This document shows, piece by piece, positions 51,294-60,034 of a stretch of DNA of 64,000 bases. Numbering within the stretch: the first letter of the stretch is position 1; every line of letters begins with the position of its first letter. A model generated the notes under the pieces. It ran no database searches, had not been told where the DNA came from, and saw only the letters and a list, made by a program, of their open reading frames with translations. The stretch lies in assembly GCF_003590835.1 (NCBI RefSeq), contig NZ_QYUQ01000002.1, positions 682,001 through 746,000 on the forward strand. Reading direction: 5' to 3'. The position numbers were made by a program, and so were the translations under genes. The DNA is from Noviherbaspirillum sedimenti (GTDB lineage Bacteria > Pseudomonadota > Gammaproteobacteria > Burkholderiales > Burkholderiaceae_D).

Positions 51294-52814
51294 ATGTGTG
51301 GCATAGTCGGCGTCGTTTCCCACAACCCGGTCAATCAGTTGATTTATGACGCATTGCTGCTGCTGCAGCATCGCGGTCAGGATGCTGCCGGTATCGCAAC
51401 CAATCATGGCAACAAATTTTCCATGCACAAGGCCAATGGCCTGGTGCGGGACGTGTTCCGTACGCGTAATATGCGTTCGCTGCCCGGCAATGCCGGTGTC
51501 GGCCAGGTCCGTTATCCAACCGCCGGTTCGGCCAGCAGCGAGGAAGAGGCGCAGCCTTTTTACGTCAATGCGCCGTTCGGCATCGTCCTTGCGCACAACG
51601 GCAACCTGACCAACTGGGAACAGCTCAAGATCGAGATGTTCAAGAATGACCGTCGCCACATCAATACGGATTCCGATTCGGAAGTCTTGCTGAATGTGCT
51701 GGCGCATGAAATCCAGGAAGCCACCAGCGGCTATTCGCTCGATCCCGCCGCGCTGTTCCGGGCCGTGACGGTGCTGCACAAGCGGGTGCGCGGTTCCTAC
51801 GCGGTGGTGGCGCAAATCGCCGGTTATGGCTTGCTGGCCTTCCGCGACCCTTACGGCATCCGTCCCTTGTGCATCGGCGTCAATGAAACCGAAAAAGGCA
51901 CGGAATACATGCTGGCCAGTGAATCGGTGGCGCTGGAAGGCCTCGGCTTCCGTTTCCTGCGCGATGTCACGCCCGGTGAAGCGATCTTCATCGACCAGGA
52001 TCTCCAGCTTTACACTCAGCAATGCGCGGATAACCCGCTGCTCAATCCCTGCGCTTTTGAATTTGTCTATTTCGCGCGGCCCGATTCGGTCATCGACGGC
52101 GCCTCGGTGTACGCCACGCGGCTGAAGATGGGTGAGTATCTGGCGGAAAAAGTGCGGAAGCAATTTTCCAAAGGCGATATCGACGTCGTCATGCCGATCC
52201 CAGACTCGTCGCGTCCGGCCGCCATGGAACTGGCGCTGAAACTAGGCATCGAATATCGTGAAGGCTTCATCAAGAACCGCTATATCGGCCGTACCTTCCT
52301 GATGCCGGGCCAGGCCGTGCGCAAGAAATCGGTGCGCCAGAAGCTGAATGCGATCGGTTCGGAATTCAAGGGCAAGAGCGTGCTGCTGGTCGACGATTCG
52401 ATCGTGCGCGGCACGACCAGCCGGGAAATCGTGCAAATGGCGCGCGAATCGGGTGCCAAGCAGGTGATTTTCGCTTCGGCGGCACCGCCGGTGAAATTCC
52501 CCAACGTGTACGGTATCGACATGCCCACCCGCAAGGAGCTGATTGCCTTCGGTCGCACCGAAGAAGAAGTCTGCCGCGAAATCACTGCCGACGCCCTGGT
52601 GTATCAGGACGTGGATGCCTTGCTGAATTCGATCTCCGACATCAATCCGGCGTTGCAGCGCTTCGAGGCATCCTGCTTTACCGGCGATTACGTTACCGGC
52701 GATATTTCGCGCGATTATCTCGACCGCATCGAATTCGCCCGCAACAATCCCAAGCCGGTCAACGAAGACCAGGTCCGCTCGCAATTGAACCTGAACCTGG
52801 CGCAGGTGGATTGA
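51294..52814 (+). CDS. purF: Amidophosphoribosyltransferase
   Basis: 506 residues. After the initiator Met the catalytic Cys begins the glutaminase domain (MCGIVGVVS). The PRPP-binding loop VLLVDDSIVRGTTS is at about 362-375. It commits PRPP to purine synthesis. Start at ATG 51294, preceded by GAGGAG. The cystathionine gamma-synthase-like gene follows 26 bp downstream. Confidence 0.97.
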   Translation: MCGIVGVVSHNPVNQLIYDALLLLQHRGQDAAGIATNHGNKFSMHKANGLVRDVFRTRNMRSLPGNAGVGQVRYPTAGSASSEEEAQPFYVNAPFGIVLAHNGNLTNWEQLKIEMFKNDRRHINTDSDSEVLLNVLAHEIQEATSGYSLDPAALFRAVTVLHKRVRGSYAVVAQIAGYGLLAFRDPYGIRPLCIGVNETEKGTEYMLASESVALEGLGFRFLRDVTPGEAIFIDQDLQLYTQQCADNPLLNPCAFEFVYFARPDSVIDGASVYATRLKMGEYLAEKVRKQFSKGDIDVVMPIPDSSRPAAMELALKLGIEYREGFIKNRYIGRTFLMPGQAVRKKSVRQKLNAIGSEFKGKSVLLVDDSIVRGTTSREIVQMARESGAKQVIFASAAPPVKFPNVYGIDMPTRKELIAFGRTEEEVCREITADALVYQDVDALLNSISDINPALQRFEASCFTGDYVTGDISRDYLDRIEFARNNPKPVNEDQVRSQLNLNLAQVD

Positions 52815-52840
52815 GGCGGACGGCAACTCATTGAACTGAC

Positions 52841-54082
52841 ATGAACGACAGTAAAAAATACGGCTTCACCACCACCATCCTGCATAGCGACCGGCAAAAG
52901 CCGATCGAGCACGGTTCCCTGCACAAGCCGATCCATACCTCGGTGGCCTTCGGCTACCAGGATGCGCGTGAACTGGCGGAAGTATTTCAGGGCAAGAAGC
53001 CCGGTTATCGCTACGGTCGCCAGGGTAACCCTACGGTTTCCGCCCTGGAAGACAAGATCACCGGGATGGAAGACGGCCTCGCGACCCTGTGCTTTTCCAC
53101 CGGCATGGCGGCAATTGGTGCTATGGTGCAAGCCTTGCTGCGCGATGGCGACCACGTGGTGTCGTCGGCTTTTCTGTTTGGAAACACCAACAGCCTGTGG
53201 CAGACCGTAAATACCTTGGGAATCGACGTGTCGTTTGTCGATGCCACCGAGGTTGCCAATGTCGAGGCGGCCCTGACGCCGGCCACGCGCATCGTCTTCG
53301 TCGAGACCATCGCCAATCCGCGCACGCAAATTGCCGATCTGGCGCGCATCGGCGCATTGTGCCGCCAGCGCGGCATTCTCTACGTGGTCGACAACACCAT
53401 GACCTCGCCCTATCTGTTCCGGCCGAAGGCGGTCGGCGCCGGCCTGGTGGTCAATTCCCTGACCAAGTCGATCGGTGGCCATGGCAATGCCCTGGGCGGC
53501 GCCCTGACCGATACCGGTCTGTACGACTGGAGCGTCTACCCGAACATTTACGACAATTACAAGCGCAACCCGGTGCCGCAGTGGGGCATCGTGCAGTTGC
53601 GCGCCAAGGCCCTGCGCGACTTCGGCAGTTCGCTCGGGCCGGAAGCGGCGCACCACCTGGCGGTCGGCGCCGAAACCATGGCCTTGCGCCTGGAGCGGGA
53701 ATGCGCCAATGCCCTGGCGGTGGCGCAAATGCTGCAGGCAGACCCGCGCGTGGCGGCGGTGCATTACCCGGGACTTGCCACACATCCGCAGCACGCCTTG
53801 GCCAGGGACCTGTTCAAGGCGTTTGGCGGCCTGTTCAGTTTTGAACTGCAGGATGGCATCGATTGCTTTGATTACCTGAACCGCCTGAAACTGGCTGTGC
53901 CGGCAAGCAATCTGGGCGATACGCGCACCCTGGTGATTCCGGTGGCGCATACCATCTTCTATGAAATGGGTGCGGAGCGGCGCGCCAGCATGGGTATTGC
54001 CGAATCCCTGATCCGGGTTTCCGTCGGCATCGAGGATACCGTCGACCTGGTCGAGGATTTCAGGCAGGCGCTTGATGCCTGA
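52841..54082 (+). CDS. Cystathionine gamma-synthase family PLP enzyme
   Basis: 413 residues of the Cys/Met-metabolism PLP family. The PLP lysine lies in VVNSLTKSIGGHGNALGG (about 208-225), with RYGRQGNPTVSALE and the FSTGMAA phosphate site upstream. In many proteobacteria metZ (O-succinylhomoserine sulfhydrylase) follows purF, which makes methionine synthesis likely, but the sequence alone does not separate sulfhydrylase, gamma-synthase and gamma-lyase. Its TGA abuts the stop of a convergent TonB-receptor remnant. Confidence 0.85.
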   Translation: MNDSKKYGFTTTILHSDRQKPIEHGSLHKPIHTSVAFGYQDARELAEVFQGKKPGYRYGRQGNPTVSALEDKITGMEDGLATLCFSTGMAAIGAMVQALLRDGDHVVSSAFLFGNTNSLWQTVNTLGIDVSFVDATEVANVEAALTPATRIVFVETIANPRTQIADLARIGALCRQRGILYVVDNTMTSPYLFRPKAVGAGLVVNSLTKSIGGHGNALGGALTDTGLYDWSVYPNIYDNYKRNPVPQWGIVQLRAKALRDFGSSLGPEAAHHLAVGAETMALRLERECANALAVAQMLQADPRVAAVHYPGLATHPQHALARDLFKAFGGLFSFELQDGIDCFDYLNRLKLAVPASNLGDTRTLVIPVAHTIFYEMGAERRASMGIAESLIRVSVGIEDTVDLVEDFRQALDA

Positions 54083-54295
54083 TCAGAAGTTCATGATCAA
54101 GCCCACGCGCAGGGCACGCGGCTCCGCTGGATGGGTATGAATATCGCTGACCGGCGCGGCTTCGTTACGCAGCTGCGATTTGTAGAAATAGTCGATGTCG
54201 CTGATCTTGCGGTTGAACAGGTTCAAGACTTCGGCCATGAGCTTGATATCCTTTGTAATCGCGTAACCCAGCTTGGCATTGACCAAGGTCGACGA
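54083..54295 (-). pseudogene. C-terminal stump of a TonB-dependent receptor
   Basis: About 70 residues remain, beginning near TLVNAKLGYAI. They show the last beta-strands of a TonB receptor: LMAEVLNLFNRKISDIDYFYKS, the DIHTHPAEPRALRVGL segment and a terminal Phe. The fragment begins right after the DUF2149 stop, with no plug domain or signal, so the rest was deleted. Its place at the end of the riboswitch operon suggests the receptor once belonged to it. The frame reads upstream into DUF2149 DNA without homology. Confidence 0.8.
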
Positions 54296-54300
54296 TAATG

Positions 54301-54681
54301 TTATTGGCTTTGTTTGCGATCGGCAGTCGGCCCGGATTCGATCAGCGGCCGCTTCTGGGCTTCCATGGCGGCTGCATCGATCAGCACCAGCTTGCCGGTT
54401 TTCGGGTCCCGGAATACTTCGCCGACGCGATCGTAGCCGCTGCCGTTCTGGGTAACACCGCTGGCGGGCCGCTCGATTTCCTGGCCTTTTTCCACCGGCT
54501 TCGGCACATTCAGTGCGCTGTGCGTGCCGGCTGCCAGCGCCGCGAGCAGTCCGCAAGCGAAGACGAGCATGACATCGACCAGGTTGACAAGGCTTGCACG
54601 CGGATCTTCGTCATGGTCGTCGAAGCGGGCATCGAGCCGGGAATAGAGGCGCAGGCGTTTGCGTGGCTCGTGGTCACTCAT
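54301..54681 (-). CDS. DUF2149 protein, ExbD/TolR-like
   Basis: 126 residues. A charged cytoplasmic N-terminus, one membrane helix (about 31-50) and a periplasmic tail. The helix begins LVNLVDVMLVF: Asp36 followed by VMLV matches the proton-carrying Asp motif of ExbD/TolR (IDVMLV), so the protein is probably the D-type partner of the channel gene upstream. Its ATG overlaps that gene's stop by 4 bp (ATGA). The periplasmic segment DRVGEVFRDPKTGKLVLID is family-typical. Last intact gene of the cobN-like operon. Confidence 0.85.
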   Translation of the reverse strand: MSDHEPRKRLRLYSRLDARFDDHDEDPRASLVNLVDVMLVFACGLLAALAAGTHSALNVPKPVEKGQEIERPASGVTQNGSGYDRVGEVFRDPKTGKLVLIDAAAMEAQKRPLIESGPTADRKQSQ

Positions 54682-55112
54682 GCCATTGCCTCCAGCGTTT
54701 CCTCATACCACCGGCGGCGCAGCTTGCCGACGACCAGGCCTGCGATACCCGCGACGAGGCCGAGCACTGTCGCGTCGAAGGCGACCGTGACGGCACTGGC
54801 CAATTGCCCGGGATCGCCTTTGCCGAGCGCCGCGAGTCCCGGCCCCAGCGGGATAATGGTTGCCATCAGGCCAAGCATGGGCGGAATGCGGGCAAGCAGG
54901 TCGGCGCGTTCGAGGCGGTGACGGGCGACATGTTGCACGCGCAGCACATCGCCGCTTGCCCTGAGCCTGGCCAGGCCGTAAAAACGTTCGCCGGTGGCGA
55001 TGCCGGCTTCGATCAGTGCAATCGCGCAGGCCAGTAACAATGCGGCCAGTGCGGGCGCAAGCAGCCAGGTGACAGCATCGTGCAGCCAGGTAAAGGATAG
55101 CAACTCATTCAT
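54678..55112 (-). CDS. MotA/TolQ/ExbB-like proton channel protein
   Basis: 144 residues with three membrane helices (about 17-38, 77-98, 106-128). The second and third contain LGLMATIIPLGPGLAALG and VAFDATVLGLVAGIAGLVVG, the ExbB/TolQ channel motifs with conserved Thr. It is shorter than E. coli ExbB (244 residues) and keeps only the core. It overlaps the cobN-like stop by 4 bp and the DUF2149 start by 4 bp. Together with DUF2149 it probably forms a proton-driven motor for the CobN-like protein. Confidence 0.88.
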   Translation of the reverse strand: MNELLSFTWLHDAVTWLLAPALAALLLACAIALIEAGIATGERFYGLARLRASGDVLRVQHVARHRLERADLLARIPPMLGLMATIIPLGPGLAALGKGDPGQLASAVTVAFDATVLGLVAGIAGLVVGKLRRRWYEETLEAMA

Positions 55113-58100
55113 TGAAAACTCCTTGTAAGTGAAATGGGTTTCGCGCCGCGCCACAAGCCGAGGGCAAACAGGGCGAAGCCGGCGGCGAGAAGGCCGAGCA
55201 GGTTGATGATGGTGGCAGCGGGATCGCTTGCCGGAGCTTCGGGTTCGGTCAGTTCGTAGTAACGTGGGGCGGCTTCGGGCGTGGCTGGTGCTGCAGCCGC
55301 TTCGGCAGGTGCTGCCGGGTTGTTGGCCGTGCCAGTCTTGACAGCTGTGGGCGGAGGTGCAACGGCAGAAGTCTCGCCGCGCGCTTTGGCCAGTGTTACG
55401 CCGAGCGCCTGGGCGTCGGCAGCGTCGAGCTGCGGCGCCAGCCATTGCCACATCGGGTGGTCGGGCGCCGTGTGGCCGCTGCCGGGCAGGCCGTTCTTCG
55501 CGACCAGACGGGCTAACTCGCTGCCCAGTTGCCTGATGGTGGCAGCGTCTGTTTTCCAGAAGCCCTTTTCCGCGGCGACCATGAAGATGGAAAGCATGTG
55601 CGCCTTGACATGGGCATTCTGGCCTTGGCCGAGGAACTGCGGCAGGCCAAGTTTTTTTGCATCGTCGAAGTAGACAGCTTTCACTTCATCCCAGGCCCAG
55701 TTCTTGACCAGGTCCGGGCGGGTGACTTGCCAGCCCCACAGGTTTTCGAGGAACTCCGTGCCCATCGTGCGGGCACCTGCATAGCCGTGGCCCATCAATG
55801 GCTTGAGCCAGGCGGGATTGAGGAAACGGCCGCGCAGTTCGCCCAGCAGTGCGCTGGCCAGCGGCTCGATGTCGGCCCGGCCGGGTTCAGCATGCTGCAG
55901 GATCAGCGCCTCCGGCGGACGGCCGGTGCGGCCCTCGATGGCCAGCGACAATCCGCCGAGATAGTCGAAGGCGTCATTGTTGTCGAGCAGTCCGTACAGG
56001 TTGCTGGCACGGCCGTGGTAGGTGCGGCCGATGCCCACGAGCGCAGTGTCGAAGGCTGCATGACTGGCTTCGCCGCTATCGGCAAGGCCGTAGGCGTGAC
56101 CCATGCGCCTGCGGTAAGCGCGGCCGATCTCGTCGCGCTCTCGCCAGGCGCCGGAGCGTTCGGTCAGGCGGTTGACGCCAGCGCCGTAGGCGCCGGGGGC
56201 ATCGCCGAAGATGCGCAGCGCGGCGGAACGGCCGGCTTCCGGGGTCGACAGTCCGGATTGTTCGAGTACGGCGAGCCGGTGCAGCCATTCGCGCGCAACA
56301 CGGTTGTCACTCACCGCTTCGCGGCCCCAGGCAGCTGTCGGCACCGGCGCCAGCGCGGCGGCCAGGGCCTCCTTCAGTTGGGGGCGTTGCTCGGCCAGGC
56401 CGGCAGCAGAGGCGGCCAGCGCCAGGCGACCGGCGCGGTCGATCAAATTGATCAGGTTAGGATAGAGGTCGCGGAACAGGCCGGAGGTGGTGACGATCAC
56501 GTCACGTCGTCCCACCCCCTGCTTGAGGCGAACGTCGGTGACGATGCCGCGGGCGTTCCATACTGGTTCGGCCCCCATCAGCGCGAGCGAGAACGCGACC
56601 ATCACGCCTTCGTCGCGCACGGCGTCGGATGCCCAGAGGATGACGCCTTCGGAGCCTTGTGCCGGTTTGTCGCGGGCCGCAGCCTTGCTGGCCAGCGCCT
56701 CTCCCAGCCGGTAGCCGACCCGGGTAGGCAGGATGTCGCCGTCGATGGCATGGAAATTTCGGCCGGTCGGCAGCGCCTCCGGCGAGCGCAGCGGGTCATT
56801 GCCTTTGCCCGGCGCGATATAGCGCCCATCCAGGCCGGCCAGCAGGCCAAGCATTTCGAGTCGTGGCGAGTCGGCCAGCTTGCGGCTGATTGCCGGATCG
56901 TCGATGCCGCCTTTTTTCATCGAAGCGAGCATCAGGTCCAGCGACGCCTGGCTCCACTGGCGCCCGAAAATGTGCAGGCCGTAGGGCATGAATTTTTCCT
57001 GCAGCTTGGTCAGGTAGTGGCCGATTTCATGGGCCAGCAGGTCGTCGTCGGCTGCTTCAAAACCGATGCCGCGCACGGCCAGCACGTCGGCCATTGAAGC
57101 TTCCAGTTCGGCTTTCAGGTTCAGTGCCACAACTTGTTCCCGCATGGTGCGGGCGGCCTGGGCCTTGAGCGATTCGCTGGATGCGGCTTCGAAGCTCTCG
57201 ACGACCTGGCGCAAGGCCAGCAGCTGGTCATAGAGCGGTGTCGAAGCAAGCGGCGGCGTCAGGTGATCGACGATCACGGCCAGGCCGCGCCGCTTGGCCT
57301 GCGTGCCTTCGCCGACGCCGTCGACAATATAGGGATAAATGCCGGGCAGGTCGGCGGCGATCAGGCTGGGATAGTCGTCCGCCGCCAAGCCGACGGCCTT
57401 GCCGGGCAGGAATTCATAGGTCGAATGGCGGCCGACGTGCACCAGCGCGTCGGCCTTGAAGCGGTCGCGTAGCCAGTGGTAGAAGGCGAGGTACTGATGC
57501 GGCGGCGTGACGCTGGTGTTCGCGTGCAGCAGTTCCTCATCCACTTCCCAGCCGCGCGGCGGCTGCGGGCCGATGAATATGTTGCCGAAGACGATACCTG
57601 GCACCAGCAGCTTGCCGCTATCGACCATGACTTTGCCGGGTGCGGGGCCCCAGCCCTTGAGGCCTTCGATACCGTATCCGGTAAGGCGGCGGATGAGCGG
57701 CGTGAGGGCAACGCAGGGCCGCTGCGGACGGTCGGCAAGACAGGCGAGGTAAGCGGCTTCGAGTGCGTCCAGATCGCGGAGGGCTTGCTGCCGCTTCGGA
57801 TGGTCGGCGCCTTCGACCAGGTGACGTAATTCCTTCAGTGCAGTATCGGCCCGCTTGCGGCCCGCGGCGCGTTCGTTGGCGGTCTCCGCTTCAAGCACTT
57901 CTGCATGCAGGCGGCCGAGAGGGCCGTCTGTCATCTCGTCGCGGACACGGGAGGGCAGTGTCGAAAACCAGCGCGCGTAGTCGGACGCCGGGACGCTCGC
58001 GATGGCGGTGCTGAGCTCGCGTAGCGCGGCACGGTCCTCCGGCAGGTTAACGCCATGCGCCATGATGCGGTCCAGCAAGGCCTCCGGCGAAGCTGGCAAT

Positions 58101-59464
58101 TCGCCTGTCGTGTAGCCGGCCGCCTTGAGTGCATGCAGCATGTCGAATAGCGATGCGGGCACATCGAGGTTATCGGCGCCGATGTTCTGGCGCCCCGGCG
58201 GATGGTTGTAATAGACGACGGCAATGCGCTTGTCGCGGTTTGCCTTGCTGCGCAAGGTCAGCCAGCGATGGACGCGCGCGGAGAGGAGGTCGATTTGCGC
58301 ATCCAATGCGACCGGCGGACGGGTCTGAATACCGGTCACGCCATCTGTTTTGCTTCGTCCCAACGCCGAGACGACGATGGGCTGGCCGATCCCTTGCAAC
58401 TCAGGCAGGGCGACACGGTACTGCACGGAGTCGGCCGGCAGGCCGTCCGGCGACAGGCGCCACTGGGTCGCGTTGCGCTCGCTCAGGCGGATTGCCTTGA
58501 AGACCGGCACATCCAGTTTCTTGAACGCGTCGATGACGGCCTCCCTGCCGTCGGCGGCCCCAACCACGAAATCCTGCAATACGATCAGTGCGGCAGGTCG
58601 CGCCGGCGCAACCAGTTCGGACAGACGCTCCAGCGCGTCACGCGAGGCGCTTCCCCAGCGGGTCAGTATCTGCACGCAGGACAGGCCGCGCTGTTCGATG
58701 CGCTGGCAGAGGGCAGCGGGCGTGCCGGCATCCATGTTGGCAAGGTCGAGTACGACGACGCTTGGCTTCGGCGCCAAGCCAAGGGAGGCGCCTCCGCCCC
58801 AGGCTGAGGCGTCGCTCAACTCTTTGCTGCCGATGCGCATGCGCAACGCCGGTTCCGGCTTCGGGGCCGACAGTGGCTGGCGCAGGTCGAGCAAGTGGGC
58901 AAACAGCGCCGTCATGTTTTCGCCGCCCCAGGCTTGCCAGACTTGGCGGGCGGCCAGCCATCGGCGCGCTGTCGGGTGGGCGTTGGCTGCGTTCAATGCC
59001 GCCGGGGGCGGGTTTTCCTGCGCCAACTGGAACAATGTGTCGGCTGGAAAGTTGCCCAGGCTTCCGGGACGGTCTGCGTCGAGGTTGCGGCTCATCAGGT
59101 TCAGGCTGGATTCCCCGTTCAGTGCGAGCACGGCGGTGCGGGGGCGGGCATGGCGCTCCAGCGCGTCCTTCAGGCGGCGCGCAGGATCACCGAAGACAGC
59201 GGCCGCGAGCACGCTGTCTGCCTGGCCGATCCATTGGCTGAGTTGCTTGTCGCTGGCTGCCATCAATTGCGCCGGGGTGCGCAGCACGATGCGGTCACCC
59301 GGATGGCTGGCGAGATGACGGTGCGCGGCCTCGATGGCGGTTGGCGCAGTACGTTCGGTGACAACGCCAAACAATGTTCCTGCCCAGCTTTGCGCAGACG
59401 TGGCGAAAAGGACGATGCAGAGCAGATAGCAAGCGAAAGGGGGATTTTTTGAGCGAGCCGGCAT
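55109..59464 (-). CDS. CobN-like chelatase, exported and membrane-anchored
   Basis: 1451 residues from the ATG at 59464; a GTG at 59515 with GGTAGG upstream is an alternative. The N-terminus is a Sec-type signal (CYLLCIVLFATSAQSWAG). The body is a full cobaltochelatase CobN / magnesium-chelatase H domain. A Pro/Ala linker and one C-terminal membrane helix (IINLLGLLAAGFALFALGLW) follow. True CobN is cytoplasmic and works with CobST; none of these nor any cob gene is nearby. The layout with ExbB/ExbD-like partners recalls HmuS-type dechelatases of Bacteroidetes (from memory). It probably inserts or removes metal in a tetrapyrrole in the periplasm. Under cobalamin riboswitch control. Confidence 0.85.
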   Translation of the reverse strand: MPARSKNPPFACYLLCIVLFATSAQSWAGTLFGVVTERTAPTAIEAAHRHLASHPGDRIVLRTPAQLMAASDKQLSQWIGQADSVLAAAVFGDPARRLKDALERHARPRTAVLALNGESSLNLMSRNLDADRPGSLGNFPADTLFQLAQENPPPAALNAANAHPTARRWLAARQVWQAWGGENMTALFAHLLDLRQPLSAPKPEPALRMRIGSKELSDASAWGGGASLGLAPKPSVVVLDLANMDAGTPAALCQRIEQRGLSCVQILTRWGSASRDALERLSELVAPARPAALIVLQDFVVGAADGREAVIDAFKKLDVPVFKAIRLSERNATQWRLSPDGLPADSVQYRVALPELQGIGQPIVVSALGRSKTDGVTGIQTRPPVALDAQIDLLSARVHRWLTLRSKANRDKRIAVVYYNHPPGRQNIGADNLDVPASLFDMLHALKAAGYTTGELPASPEALLDRIMAHGVNLPEDRAALRELSTAIASVPASDYARWFSTLPSRVRDEMTDGPLGRLHAEVLEAETANERAAGRKRADTALKELRHLVEGADHPKRQQALRDLDALEAAYLACLADRPQRPCVALTPLIRRLTGYGIEGLKGWGPAPGKVMVDSGKLLVPGIVFGNIFIGPQPPRGWEVDEELLHANTSVTPPHQYLAFYHWLRDRFKADALVHVGRHSTYEFLPGKAVGLAADDYPSLIAADLPGIYPYIVDGVGEGTQAKRRGLAVIVDHLTPPLASTPLYDQLLALRQVVESFEAASSESLKAQAARTMREQVVALNLKAELEASMADVLAVRGIGFEAADDDLLAHEIGHYLTKLQEKFMPYGLHIFGRQWSQASLDLMLASMKKGGIDDPAISRKLADSPRLEMLGLLAGLDGRYIAPGKGNDPLRSPEALPTGRNFHAIDGDILPTRVGYRLGEALASKAAARDKPAQGSEGVILWASDAVRDEGVMVAFSLALMGAEPVWNARGIVTDVRLKQGVGRRDVIVTTSGLFRDLYPNLINLIDRAGRLALAASAAGLAEQRPQLKEALAAALAPVPTAAWGREAVSDNRVAREWLHRLAVLEQSGLSTPEAGRSAALRIFGDAPGAYGAGVNRLTERSGAWRERDEIGRAYRRRMGHAYGLADSGEASHAAFDTALVGIGRTYHGRASNLYGLLDNNDAFDYLGGLSLAIEGRTGRPPEALILQHAEPGRADIEPLASALLGELRGRFLNPAWLKPLMGHGYAGARTMGTEFLENLWGWQVTRPDLVKNWAWDEVKAVYFDDAKKLGLPQFLGQGQNAHVKAHMLSIFMVAAEKGFWKTDAATIRQLGSELARLVAKNGLPGSGHTAPDHPMWQWLAPQLDAADAQALGVTLAKARGETSAVAPPPTAVKTGTANNPAAPAEAAAAPATPEAAPRYYELTEPEAPASDPAATIINLLGLLAAGFALFALGLWRGAKPISLTRSFQ

Positions 59465-59574
59465 TTTCTTCGGACGGTGTACTGAAAGGTACCAGACCAG
59501 GAGAAAAAAGCTCACGCGTACCTACCGGGCGGCAGGCATCAATCGAACCTTTCCCATCACCCCGGGGATTGGTA

Positions 59575-59765
59575 CTGCATATGCTTCAGGCCGGTCTTCT
59601 GGCTCGCCTTCATCCTTCCCCGGCCTTCCCATGCACAGGCACAGTGGTGTTTCCGGAGTCGTCAGGCTTACAGCAGCGGGGGCTGCGCCGGAATGTCTGA
59701 TCGCTCAGCGTCACCGGCTTCCCGTTTCACCCGCTCTGTGAATACGGAGCAAGGCACCTAAAGTG
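59575..59765 (-). ncRNA. Cobalamin riboswitch
   Basis: On the minus strand the leader reads, in order, GGTGCC, GGGAAGCCGGTG (59712-59723), GCCCCCGCTGCTGT (59670-59683), ACCACTG, and the B12-box AGCCAGAAGACCGGCC (59589-59604). All are in the order and spacing of the AdoCbl riboswitch. It lies about 110 bp before the cobN-like ATG and is expected to switch the operon off when cobalamin is abundant. No clear intrinsic terminator follows, so control of translation initiation is more likely. Confidence 0.92.
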
Positions 59766-59770
59766 TCGCC

Positions 59771-59776
59771 AGTATA
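59771..59776 (-). promoter_or_regulatory. Candidate -10 for the riboswitch transcript
   Basis: TATACT on the minus strand, placing the transcript start near 59764, just before the first conserved riboswitch helix. The -35 is weak. Confidence 0.4.
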
Positions 59777-59779
59777 ACG

Positions 59780-60034
59780 CAAACGGAAAAATCATATGCC
59801 AGGACTTTAACGCCTCGTTTGCCCTTTTCGCTGCAGCATGAGCAAAGCGGCATTGGCTTCGAATCGTCCGGCTTGCTCGACATACCCCCCTGCACGGTTC
59901 CATCCTGCCGCAAGCCGCCTGGCTGCTTGATGTCCTGGAACTCGGCGCTTGAGCAGGGCGCGCTGGCGGTCAGTCCGCGCTTGAATCAGACTGGCCGCCG
60001 CGGCGGGGTGGCCAGCCCTCGCGCTCGGCCGAGC
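59780..60034. other. Intergenic region with no recognised content
   Basis: About 255 bp between the riboswitch promoter and the LOG gene stop. I see no coding signature, repeat or terminator; a + strand reading frame that crosses it continues as antisense of the LOG gene and was rejected. Confidence 0.5.

Noticed and set aside
55529..57097. 522-residue + strand ORF
   Set aside because: Antisense to the CobN-like chelatase domain.
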